DNA from: Isoetes taiwanensis
Lineage: Eukaryota > Streptophyta > Lycopodiopsida > Isoetales > Isoetaceae
Direction of reading: 5' to 3'
DNA length: 64,000 bases
NCBI GenBank assembly: GCA_021234155.1
Contig: JAJEKV010000014.1
Span: forward strand, 9,011,563 to 9,075,562
Shown: in pieces, positions 13,240 through 23,519 of the stretch
How positions within the stretch are numbered: the first letter of the stretch is position 1
Layout of the letters: each line of letters begins with the position of its first letter
Translations under genes and position numbers: made by a program
The notes under the pieces: model-generated
What the model was told of the DNA's origin: nothing
Seen by the model: only the letters and a program-made list of their open reading frames with translations
The model's database searches: none

Positions 13240-14062
13240 TATAGCATGCGTGTGAATAGAGAAAAAACCAAAGGTATGGTTATTAGTAGAAGAGAAAATA
13301 TAAATATGATGTATGGAGGCATTGGAACAAACACATTCATATAAGTATCTGGGGATTGAAGTGACAGATGTATATAAATGGAATATGGGAGTAGAGAGAA
13401 GAGTAGTAGGTATGCGGGCACTATATAGTATGATAAGCTTATGTAATAAGACACACGTGAATAAGTGGAGTCTGAGGAAGCTTATGCACAAGACACTGCT
13501 GCAACCAATTTTGCTTTATGGGTGCCAAGTGTGGGGGCCCGGCTTATCTAAGAAAATGTGGGCCAAGGCTGAGAATGTTCAAAAACATTTCCTCCTCAGT
13601 GAATTGGAGGTCAAAGCCCAGACACCATATGCAATGCTCTTAGCAGAAGTTGGTTTCCTTCCTCTTGAAGGAGAATCATTGTATTTAGCCCTCTCCTACC
13701 TGAACTTAAGTGATAATAGAGTTCCATTTCAGGCGCTCGTAGAATCTCATTTGCAAGAGCATTCAGGATGGTGTGAGTGGGCAAGCACTTGGAGGATTGA
13801 CGTTCATGATATGCCAGAATCAGATGCAACATGATAACATACTTCAAAGAATATGGGAACACAAGAACAAAGATGGACTTTTATAGATGTGAGATCAATC
13901 AAATGTTGGTATATGCTGAACAGTATATTTAAATGCAGATTTCAGTGCCAGAAAGAGAAAACTGATTTCCGAAGCAAGATTAAGTAGCCATAAATTGGAA
14001 ATTGAAGTAGGTTATACCAAGACAACTGCGTTTTTGCTCCTGTTGTAGAAAGACTCTTGCGG
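13240..14062 (+). pseudogene. LINE ORF2 C-terminal fragment
   Basis: Two overlapping frames give the end of a LINE reverse transcriptase and its C-terminal region: NREKTKGMVIS (13253 onward), a frameshift near 13320, then SYKYLGIEVTD, LQPILLYGCQVWGPG (13500-13545), WAKAENVQKHFL and TPYAMLLAEVGFLPLE. Beyond a stop near 13832 the frame changes again, to ARLSSHKLEIEVGYTKTT. This corresponds to the segment leading to the C-terminal zinc knuckle, whose cysteines partly survive in another frame (RFCSCCRK). The piece lacks the endonuclease and catalytic core, is 5'-truncated as LINEs commonly are, and is cut at 14063 by a SINE in the opposite orientation. It is similar in type to the LINE at 2.9-7.9 kb but on the other strand. 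Confidence 0.85.
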
Positions 14063-14207
14063 AAGATGAATAGAATAGAATAGAATAGAATAGAATAGTT
14101 TTTTTAACGTCCACGGAGACCAATAGGTCATGGGACCCATACAATGGGCTAGTACAATCATTACTACTAGGATTAAAAAACCCCTGCCTCGAAAGGTTTT
14201 CAAGGGA
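14063..14207 (-). repeat. SINE with (ATTCT)n tail, inserted at the end of the LINE fragment
   Basis: On the minus strand the order is AAAACCTTTCGAGGCAGGGG, TTTTTTAATCCTA, TAGTAATGATTG, ATGGGTCCCATGACC, TATTGGTCTCCGTGGACG, TTAAAAAAAC and a tail of ATTCT units (plus-strand AGAAT at 14068-14097). It matches the copies at 2215, 21566 and 26330. Confidence 0.7.
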
Positions 14208-15454
14208 ATGAGCAACATGCTTTGGAGTTCTCTTATCTGTGAGACCAATGAAATTATAGTGTCTAGTATACATGATCTTCTAAATCTAAATGTTATAGTG
14301 CTTTCTAGATATCTAGATGACTGATGAAAACTGCACAAGGGGATTATGAGTTAGTGGATAACTTTGAGGCATGGCCTTGTCCGATTATCTATATTTTTTT
14401 TATAGAACTGTTTGTAAAAACGATCGCCTATGGACCTGAGGGTGTAATCCGGCGAAGGAATAATACATTGTACAATTTTCACATAGATTAATTTTACATG
14501 AAATTTACCTTTAAACTTTAATTTGTATGTTTGTGCTCTCTCTTTTTATTTTGCATATGTGGTTGGTGGTTGGCTCTAGTAAACTTCTATCCACTGAGTG
14601 CAAGGCACATTGCTTACTTTCTTTTGCGGCCATATAGGTATTTTCGCATAAGAGATATACAACATTCATCTTCACGGTAAATTTGCAGATTAGCTTTGTT
14701 TGTATGAGAGCTAGAATTCACAAATCCCCAGTTAATACAGATATACCTTATTATGCTTGAGTGGCAAGCTGTGATACCATGTTCATACAGGCAGCAAGGT
14801 CCAGTACTATGTTCATGAGAATCTCGTTGCTTTTGCTTGTGTTTTAGTCTTCAAAGAAGAACAAAAGGATATACCTCTCAAAGCATAATTTGCAAGCCTC
14901 TTCGTCATGAGCATCCACCTGAAGAACGCTTTGAAGTAAGTTTTGCCAAGTTGCATGATTGCATAGTTGTCATTTGCGTGTTGGGCAAGGGTTATTCCAC
15001 AGTGAAGTTGCAAGTTGTAATAAGCTAACTTGCTGCCAATGGACAAATTTACTTATAGAATGTTTTGAAATGTAATTCCAATTTTTATCCCGAATACATA
15101 ATACTATTATTATGCATATATTGGCATATATTTTATTATTATTTACACATTTGTTTGTCAATTTGTAATGTAAGTGTAAGATTCATTATTGTTATCGCTT
15201 TCCTTTATTTGCTTGCTACAAGGTTGCCTTAGACGCTAAACATGAGCCATGGTACATTTCTAAGGTATTTGAGGCTGCAAGGCAACCTACCAAAGAAGAA
15301 GGTGTGCTCGACTAGGGATATTTACACTTCGTTGTATTCTACAACATATGTTATCCCATGTTCTTTACTGTATTAATATTATTTCATACCGCATAACTCA
15401 TTTTCCATGCAGTTCCATTGCAACATTTTCTGAGTATGGAGCTCGTGTTATATA
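14208..15454. other. Gene-free stretch
   Basis: I see no supported gene. Short open frames (for example 14837-15028) lack domain signals. Confidence 0.5.
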
Positions 15455-15835
15455 GAACCACCCTTAGGTTTCGAAGGGGCCAAAAAAGATTTTGGACCCA
15501 TGGACACCCCAAGACCATCTTTATTTATTTTTTTTATTTTTTTTAAAATTCCGTACACATTTCGTACAACAGTCACACATATTTCGTACAACATTTATAT
15601 TTATTCCGTACAAATTATGTAGTTTATTAATAATATATATACTAATATAGCACATCGAACCATTGAAAGGGGCATCAAACATATTAAGAAAGTCAACCAT
15701 TAAATTAACACCCCCCCCCCTGCGGCGACCCCCTCCCAGTTGTTTTCGCTGATATTCGCGCAGGGCGTCTACCGGTTGGCGAGGAGCCCCAAATACATGC
15801 ACCAATTTATGTGTACCGTACATGTGTGCAATGCA
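15455..15835. repeat. Relic related to the foldback element at 20 kb
   Basis: The start (CCTTAGGTTTCGAAGGGGCC) and the far end (GGCGAGGAGCCCCAAATACATG) resemble the sequences at 19927-19950 and 20093-20130 next to the foldback element, in the same order, with a C-rich core between them. This suggests one repeat family with a single-arm copy here. The minus-strand open frame (15521-15841) has no recognised domain. Confidence 0.4.
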
Positions 15836-16245
15836 CCTCACAACCTTTGGGTTAATTGCGTATTTGAAACTGACAGTTAACTAAAACTTACTAAAAAATG
15901 AGTTGCGTCTAATGATGGTTGGGATCGTCCGAAACAGACATCCAACAGTCTGAGCCTACCAATGGACGCCCTGTACATTTATGAAGAATTAGTAAATTTA
16001 TGCTTTCTCTCTTGCACATTTCTAGCACATTCTTTTATACTAAATGAAGACCATACAAAGTAAAAACAACCCATATCTCTATATGTAATCCAAAATCCAA
16101 ACTTTAGTAGGTTACACTTATGAAGAATTAGTAATTTTATGCTTTCTTTCTTACACATTTCTCATACAACCTTTTGTACTAAAAGACGGCTATAGAAAGT
16201 AAAAACAACCCCTATATCCCTATATACGTGTACCTATATCAGCCC

Positions 16246-16246
<1 letters not shown>

Positions 16247-16292
<46 letters not shown>
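16247..16292. repeat. Poly(A) tract, about 46 A
   Basis: An uninterrupted A run is followed by A-rich sequence. It could be the tail of an unrecognised retrosequence on the plus strand. Nothing identifiable lies immediately upstream. Confidence 0.9.
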
Positions 16293-16294
<2 letters not shown>

Positions 16295-16476
16295 AAAAAG
16301 AAAAAAATGAAAAATCACTCTCAACACTTAAGTTGTAGTAAAATAGAAAAGTCACTAAAAGTGTTTATATGATACATTCTTTTAGTATACTATGATGTGT
16401 GACAGTGTGTTATTGACCATATCAACAATTTTTGAAGCGATTGTAACATTGTTCTTTTGGTGACATCGGTCATGTA

Positions 16477-16687
16477 TGGCGGCATGGAATGTGGGAAGCA
16501 GATTCCAGGGGCCCCGCGACCGGCGGGAGCCGGGAGCGGGTCTGGAATCTGCGACCACATTCCATGCCGCCACAACATGGCAACTGGGAGTTCTGATTGA
16601 TTTTTACCTGCTGGTGACCGCTTGAGCGGAATTGCTGTGCCTCTTTCTATTCCGGAGGCGGAATCGTCGACCCAGTTGCCATGTTGT
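16477..16687. repeat. Two adjoining GC-rich foldback elements
   Basis: The first palindrome has arms 16477-16508 and 16541-16572, sharing TGGCGGCATGGAATGTGG and GCAGATTCCAG with a small indel, around a GC-rich core. The second starts at 16572, in the same CCACAACATGG sequence. Its 17-bp perfect arms (ACAACATGGCAACTGGG at 16572-16588 and its complement at 16671-16687) enclose about 80 bp. No open frame is present. This looks like a composite non-autonomous foldback/MITE, with one element sharing an edge with the other. Confidence 0.75.
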
Positions 16688-18590
16688 TATATTATATTGT
16701 AATGAGTTGGTTGCATGTGTTGCATCACATCGATTGAGGAAAGGACCCCATATTGATTTGTCGTAATATTATGTGATGATGTAATTATGTACGTTCTTTA
16801 AGTATAAAACTCATTTCCAGTTGTCATGTGAATAAAAAATTTGGCACAAGAGCCATGTGGCAATACCCTAAGCAATAAGATCCCACGCTGATCTATGCTC
16901 ATAAAATAAGTTTTGTCGAGTCACAAATGAATCTAGTCTAAGCTAAAATTGTTCCGGTTTCCTTTTCTTTTCAAAATGCTTCTTGTCATAATCATTCAAA
17001 TACATTATTATGGTTATGATAATTATGTACAGTAATTGATAGCATGGTATGAATATTTGATTGAGTCAATATATGGATACTTGCTTCTTAGCCAAGCGAT
17101 GGGTGCCACCTTAAAGTATATATCGTATCCCAAATAATGGAAAAAAGAAAAAAGGAGGAGCTCCTTTGTGGTAAGTATAGACGAGGAAACAATATTTAAA
17201 AAGAAAAAAGAGAAAAAACTTGCATACACATGGTCTATATGACAAACAATATCGCATCCCCCAAGGTTAAGGCAAGAGGATCAAATTGACCCCCTGGACC
17301 AAAGGCATATGTGTTATTACATCTACTTATGAAATGTCATCGAAGCATTGCGGCTATTTATACAAGTGTATATAAGCTCATAATCGAGACCAGAAGGTGG
17401 GATAATGATCCAAGGCAATCTAAGAATTTTGTGAGTGTTGTCGAATGGGAGCTATAGAAAATGCACCCCCCATATACGTTAGATTTGTCTCACTTTTCCA
17501 GCTATTAGAGCAAGATATGTTATTTTATTTGGGTTAAGTCATTCCCTACATGTGCTTTTACAAACACCTCAAGTGATTGCTTTGGCATCTTAACTCTAGA
17601 AGTGTTGGATCAGTGTGCACTATTATGCTCAGGGAAGAGACATTGATCTATACATAATTTTCAGCAAGATCTATCCACATAGTAATGAGCTTACTGTATT
17701 CCTTATATTGAATCTCGTAGACTATTTAGTCTTCTGATCATGTGTTTTGGCCGCATGTTATACATGCACTATATTTATGATGTGGGGATGAATAGAGACT
17801 TTAGCTCTTCAGAAGAAAATTCTCCCATCTTTAGAAATGACATTGCTTCCAACATCGCCTAAACTAAAAATTATGTTATACACTATCTATAAAAGTAAAG
17901 CAAAGCATTGTACCTCCTCACTTTCATTCCACTATTTAATGTCATAATTAGGCAATAGGTCTCATTATATCTTAAGAATCCATAAAGGAGTATTTTTCCA
18001 TTTGACTAAGACTATAAATATATTTCATAGTCTTCTTGTTTTATCACAATCCAATAGATCTATCTATTTAACTTAAGATATGTTTGAGCTTTAACCTGGA
18101 ATGCATTGTAATTCGAGTTGCGGCTTTCCCTCATTACTATTACATCGTATATAGCCAAAGTATGAGGCACATTTATAATAGATCGAATATAATAAAGCGC
18201 AAAACCACTATGAATTGCCCCAATGCCATAGGTAATGAGGCTTATAATATGTAGCATTATAACAGGGGGTTTTTTTTGTGATTTTATACGCTTTTTGGCA
18301 TGGTTTTCATATGATTTCATGGGCGTATTCACGTGGACATACTAAACAGTATTTCTAGAGTGCACCCATTTGTTAGCCATTGATTTTAAAGAAGAGGCAA
18401 AATCGTGTGGTTGTGGGACTTTTTTTAGTTAGGTTTTGGTTCATATTAGGTTAATATTAGGGTTCCAGATTTGCGGATTGATTGTATGTTACAAGATTGT
18501 TCTTGCATGCTTTGATTTTGTTTAGCAATCAATTCTTTATATTCCAAGAGATTCTGAAGCGATCTTCTTTGTTAATATAAAGTTGTCGGA
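16688..18590. other. AT-rich gene-free stretch
   Basis: I see no supported gene, RNA gene or repeat with recognisable structure. The minus-strand open frame at 18060-18332 has no domain signal. Confidence 0.5.
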
Positions 18591-18594
18591 GATT

Positions 18595-18760
18595 TTGTGT
18601 GGCAGCTACGCATCCCCAAGTTCTGGCGAGTGCGTCAATCCGATGCTTGGAAATTAAAGCAAGAAGCTGGTCTGATGGAGCACATGGATTTTTGAAGCAG
18701 TGTGCGGATGCAGCAAATGTCGAAGCATGCTACACGCTAGGCATGGTAAGAAGACATGCT
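18595..18760 (+). pseudogene. F-box/SEL1/MYND protein (At1g67340-like) gene fragment
   Basis: One frame reads HPQVLASASIRCLEIKARSW and continues directly into SDGAHGFLKQCADAANVEAC, YTLGMVRR. This matches the conserved region between the F-box and the SEL1-like repeats of plant F-box/MYND proteins of the At1g67340 type (family motif: WSDSAHRFLK, CVDAGNVEACYTLGMI). The frame is closed upstream by a stop near 18583 and downstream by a TGA at about 18760. No F-box or MYND finger is recognisable nearby. It is therefore a single-exon-sized fragment, probably a pseudogene piece. Residues resembling more of the protein further downstream (18800-19005) are not convincing. Confidence 0.6.
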
Positions 18761-19976
18761 TGATTTTAAGTACCCCTTTTTTGCATACTCTTCTCTTTAG
18801 GGGCCGAGCTGATCAGGATACATACTCTATTTCAACCGTTCGGCTGTATGTTGGCTGTGGAGGAGGGCATAACCTAGTCTCTTGGCAGACTAAGTTGGGG
18901 CTCTCTGGAATAAGTATGTGGCTTTGCAGCAGACAGTGCAGAAGGAACACAGCTTACTATGTACAGGCATTAGATATAGCATTTGCAGAAAATGCTGGCC
19001 CTTGAATTAAGGATACTAGCAGCAGATAAGTGAAGGAAGCTAGCGTCATATTTCAAAAATGACACCTAGCAAAGTGGCAACTGATAAGTCTGATCAGAAT
19101 TATTTTTACTTGGAACCACATCCTGCATGTAATGAGAATATGTGGTTTGTATAGAGTCCAAGAGAATCGAGTAACTTTAAGTCACATTCTAGTATGGGAG
19201 GACAATCTCTAACAATTGCAGAAATTAAGAGTACAGATGGTTCTGCAAATGGCAAGATGCACCAAACAGAATTTCACAAAAGCAGATGCTTTAGAAACAT
19301 GTGAAGCCATTAAATTCTTACATCTCCAGTGAGTGTCGATAATGTAGCTGGAGCTGCCCTGGCGACCAGAGCTTCCAGTTCATGCTGGTTCTAATTCATG
19401 GGTTACAATACAAGTTTCGAAATGGCTAGGAGAGCAAACGAGTATGACTGATTATGTCTAAATGGCAAATTTGTACAGAATGTTAGAACTGTGTTTAAAA
19501 TGGTGGCTTCTACAACTGCTGCTCTCAGTAAGTGAATAACTATATTCTTGTGGGAAGTACAAGCATTTCTTGTGGGAAGTACAAGCTTATGTGCAAAGCC
19601 ATCAAAGCCATGAAGATGCTTTGTTTTTCAAGCGGTATCCTTAGTACATATTGTCTTGGGTAACCAATTGTATCCAGTATATCCAATTGTATGCAGTATA
19701 TGTAGCTTGAAGAAGGTAGGTATCATTTATTTTCCATGATGGTCGTCTTGTCATTGTTAGCATGTTTCTAAATTCTTAGTTTTGTTGCTGCACTTGTTCC
19801 TTTCAGATTTGGTCTCTATTATGGTTCATATGCACTAAGGAATCTCCATGCACAGATATTATATGTACAATATTACATGCACTAAGGAAACTCCATGCAC
19901 AATATTACATGCACCTCTACACCATCCTTAAGGCCCCGAAGGGGCCAACATTTTTTTTAGTTAACATAAACCATTA
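18761..19976. other. Gene-free stretch with small local duplications
   Basis: No gene is supported. Short direct duplications occur at 19548-19592 (CTTGTGGGAAGTACAAGC twice) and 19840-19915 (TGCACTAAGGAA and CTCCATGCAC blocks twice). Confidence 0.5.
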
Positions 19977-20412
19977 ACATACAACTACTATTAACATTGT
20001 TAACATAAACCATTGCATTTGACACATTTAAATTAAAATCCCCCTTAAACCCCCTTTGGTTTGGGTGCATATTCACACGGGGGTTACGTAGGGCAGCGAG
20101 AGCCCCAAAAAATTTACAATACATGTACAAAATTAACACCATTAAGTACATTCTCTTAAACCTTATAGTATTTTGCAAACCTTAATATACAGTATATAAA
20201 AACTTGTACATGCATACCCCACAAACGAGGATCGCTATGTACGGTCCAGATCTTGGAATAAAGGGCAAATATGCCCATCCGACAGCTCTCGTTGCCCGGA
20301 GTAACCCCCCGTGTGAATATGCACCCAAACCAAAGGGGGTTTAAGGGGGATTTTAATTTAAATGTGTCAAATGCAATGGTTTATGTTAACAATGTTAATA
20401 GTAGTTGTATGT
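19977..20412. repeat. Foldback element, 128-bp inverted arms
   Basis: The left arm (19977-20104) and the right arm (20284-20412) are inverted copies. The outer ~110 bp are essentially identical, including ACATACAACTACTATTAACA, ATTGCATTTGACACATTTAA and CCCCCTTTGGTTTGGGTGCA. The inner ends diverge slightly (GGGCAGCGAGAGC against GGGCAACGAGAGC). The loop is about 179 bp. No transposase is encoded. Near-identity of the arms implies a recent event or gene conversion. Confidence 0.9.
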
Positions 20413-20484
20413 AGACAAATATATCAATAGGTATAATATACGTAAAATTCATGTATTCATACATGAGTATCATTTCTAAAAAGT

Positions 20485-20561
20485 TGTATTCCCCATAGGC
20501 CATTTGGTCTCCGCGGATGATAAAAAGTCAACTCAATTCAATTCAATTCAATTCAATTCTA
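20485..20561 (+). repeat. SINE 3' end with (AATTC)n tail
   Basis: CCCCATAGGCCATTTGGTCT, CCGCGGATGATAAAAAG and a tail of AATTC units follow the family end pattern. The 5' part is lost or displaced by the foldback element just upstream. Confidence 0.65.
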
Positions 20562-21565
20562 GAGAGTTTATACTTACAATACATCGATCTTCTTTGCATC
20601 CTAGATTTATTAATACATTGCAATGGACAAAAAAAAATACATTGACCTTGTAACCATCATAGACTTATTAATAATACCTTCTCCAAACAGACATTTAGTC
20701 CATTTACAAGAAAAAGAGTTGTGTAGAATAACATTTGGCGTATAGAAAACAAATATTGTGGTTCACATGACGAACAATTGCTAAACAAAAAATGGTCGGG
20801 CTCTTGGAATCAACACATGGTTTCCCATCCAATTCTCTTCCAAGAAACATGAATTTTGCCTCTAAAGCTTACCGCCTTGAAGCTATACATACTTTATTGT
20901 CAGAACGTGGTGAACATGGGAGACACTCAACTTCTGAATCTGATCTATATTGGCCATGGATCTACAACGTCTTAAAGCATGTTGGAAGGAGAAACGTGCA
21001 GGCTAGTTCTCCAGATAGAATGTCCAGGAGCAGGAGTGTGCACAGGTGCAGAACAATAAAGATCACAATCACCCAAAGCAGTATCTCGACACATGCTTCC
21101 TTGGATTCCAGTGCTTTAAAAAAGGTCAAAACAACATGCTACAAAAGCTAGATTAATTCCACACTTACTGGTGGCCACACCAGTACATGTTATCATATTT
21201 GCCCATGAAGATGCATAGAATAACTACATCCATTTGGACTGTCGCACACCGCCTTAGAATTGAAAAGAGCAGATGAGGTCGTGAGGAGCATGAAAACATG
21301 TTATGTTAATGCTACCAAATAAGAGCCATTGAAGATTGCGTTACTCTCTTCAGATTTGACCCGCATCTACAGATATTCGAGCAAGATATATTGACATGAT
21401 TACACCTAATCAGCCGCTACATTTGATTTTTCAGCCGCCTTTAGTAATGGCATTATCATCCTATATTCTAGCGGTTCTCAACAAGCCGGATGAAATAAAT
21501 CGTGCATCATCACATTGGTATGTATAGACGTACAGATGCTCAGTGACTCTATCACTAATATATTA
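20562..21565. other. Gene-free stretch
   Basis: The longest plus frame (20792-21151, 119 codons) begins MVGLLESTHGFPSNSLPRNM and has no recognised domain. I do not call it a gene. Confidence 0.45.
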
Positions 21566-21716
21566 AGGTTTTTTCTTTCAAAAACACTTCGGGTGAGGGT
21601 TTTTTAATCCTATGCAATAATATGCAATAATAGGCTTGTTGTGCTTTTTTTGTATTGGGTCCTAGACTTTTGATCTCCACGCATGATAAAAAGTCAATTC
21701 AATTCAATTTAATTCA
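21566..21716 (+). repeat. SINE 3' portion with (AATTC)n tail
   Basis: The order is ACACTTCGGGTGAGGGTTTT, TTAATCCTA, a duplicated TATGCAATAA, TTGTTGTGC, TTGGGTCCTAG, ATCTCCACGCATGATAAAAA and a tail of AATTC units. It corresponds in order to the copies at 2215, 14063 and 26330. Confidence 0.65.
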
Positions 21717-22109
21717 GTCCTATGTTATATAATATTTTCATTAAATGGGCATTTAATTAAAGTGGGTCACATGTCAATCCCGTTTTGTTTTAGAACCTTG
21801 TTAGTTTACACGAAAAGGATGTGCGAAAAGTTTTCCGCCTCTATAACTATCCAAAAATTGAGTATTTCTGTGTTAGGACGGGTCCAAGCATCTTGTATCT
21901 TTCCTTCTATTTTCTCAGATCGCGAGTCAAGAACACAACCCAAATAAAGGAATTTGATTACACATTCGAAACAAAGTTATAGTCCAAAAAGTTTTTTTAT
22001 TCATATATTAGATAGTTACAATGTATATTACATCGGACGAAGAGACAATAGCAGTCTTGCTGTTACTACAGTTACATCATCATGGTAGGTGGTCCACCTT
22101 ATAGGAAGA

Positions 22110-22400
22110 ACCTCTAGGGCTTCTTCTTGCCTTCTACAAGCTCTAAGGGCAACCTAAAGAACGTGAAATGCCTCACGAGGAGGTGCCTCATGAGCCACCC
22201 GCTGGCCTGTCCAACCAATTTCTCCACCCTTCTCTTGCATCTTTTCTTCAATCGCCAGGTCAAATATGCTTGTTCCCCAACCTCCATGGATGTCATGCAA
22301 TGCTTGCAGGATCCTTTGAGCTTTCTGAAGCTTTGAAAACTTCTCCCTCTCCTCCTCATCCTTGAGGTTCCGTAGCGCCTACAATCATGAGCACAATCCG
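22110..22400 (-). other. Unrecognised minus-strand open stretch
   Basis: The minus strand holds an uninterrupted, acidic/basic, coiled-coil-like frame containing LRNLKDEEEREKFSKLQKAQ, ILQALHDIHGGWGTSIFD and IEEKMQEKGGEIGW. Its composition is much more protein-like than the opposite frames. There is no ATG, and a stop follows near 22160. It could be an exon or relic of the SWIM-containing gene upstream on the same strand; nothing proves the link. Confidence 0.35.
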
Positions 22401-22790
22401 TAGCGCCTGCAATCAGGATCCATTCGAGAACATCAAGGAAGGATACTTTATGCTAGTAAGGCTTGACGAGAGGATTGTTCAATATGGTTCGGGGTGGCAC
22501 TCTCTGACGTTACCACCACTATGCCTGATGGGGAGGAGTTGCGTCCTGGATTCTAGGTTCAATACTGGGAACCTGTTGGAAGGCCTAAGAGGGGCAACTT
22601 GAAGGAGCAGTACACCGACTGCTTGGAGAAGAAGTGGAGGGCAAATCTTGTTGATTCTCAAAGGAGGGAATTCGTGGAGTGTATGATATGGTACTCAATT
22701 TGTCCCATTTCAAAGGATAAGACCCACAAAATCCCCAAATGGGAGATGGACAAAGCTATGAGTGCAATTTTTTTGTGGTCTTCTTTATAA
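22387..22790 (+). other. Unrecognised plus-strand coding relic
   Basis: Two frames joined by a shift near 22520-22600 give protein-like sequence (MPDGEELRPGF, VQYWEPVGRPKRGNLKEQYT, DCLEKKWRANLVDSQRREFV). A stop at 22788 ends it. I do not recognise the family. Its strand matches the methyltransferase-like pseudogene 0.7 kb downstream, of which it may be an earlier part. Confidence 0.35.
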
Positions 22791-22929
22791 TGGTCTTATG
22801 GTCTTTATCCCTCAATTTAGAAAGTTATTAAAAAATACTACAATGTGATTATTGTATTATGCTAGGAGTGTAAGTAAACACATGCAACAAGGTATCCAAA
22901 GACAAAATATTGCAATCAAAAGACATGCA

Positions 22930-23500
22930 ATAAGCTATCCAAAAGATCATCACTAAACACTGGCTGGAGAAGCAACATGTCAATGGAGGGATCTCTGCGA
23001 AGCTCTGACTGGAAGATGTAGAACATATGCTTGCATGGAATGAAGCTTCCCTTTGCAACCCTTTTCTGATAATCGGGACATGTGCATGAAGGCTCTTTCT
23101 TGATGCTAACACTATATGCATTGTCATTTCTATTCAAACTGAAGTCCACATGTCTCTTATGAACAATCACATTACTTAGAACTGAGGCATCCATGTCTTT
23201 GCTTTGCTCCAAATTTAGTTCTGCTTTACACGCTTACCATCACGTCTCATGATAGAGTGTTGACTTCCAGGACTGTTAACATACTGAACATCTTCATTTT
23301 GACGGGTGTCTGTGGTTCTACTCAATCCTTCCATATTATAGCGACCCTTTTCCAAAATCTCGAGCTCGTGAGGCTTGAGTTTGACACCTTTATGTACAGG
23401 CCATAGAATGGGACGATTAGGTGTGGAAACCATATCAGCATTTGGGTACCATGTGCACCTATAGTTGTCAGGACAAAACCAAAAGAAAAAAATCCTTCTG
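22930..23500 (-). pseudogene. SWIM zinc-finger protein fragment
   Basis: The minus frame at 22916-23212 contains SCTCPDYQKR, then VAKGSFIPCKHMFYIF. This is the CxCx(n)CxH signature of a SWIM finger, typical of MULE-type transposases and related plant DNA-binding proteins. A second minus frame (about 23220-23470) reads CPDNYRCTWYPNADMVSTPN, then LKPHELEILEKGRYNMEG, and would be N-terminal to it. The two are separated by a frameshift and stop near 23212, and no catalytic domain is visible. It is a fragment of a larger gene, possibly a decayed transposase. Confidence 0.6.
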
Positions 23501-23519
23501 AAAAAAAAATCTAGAGGAA

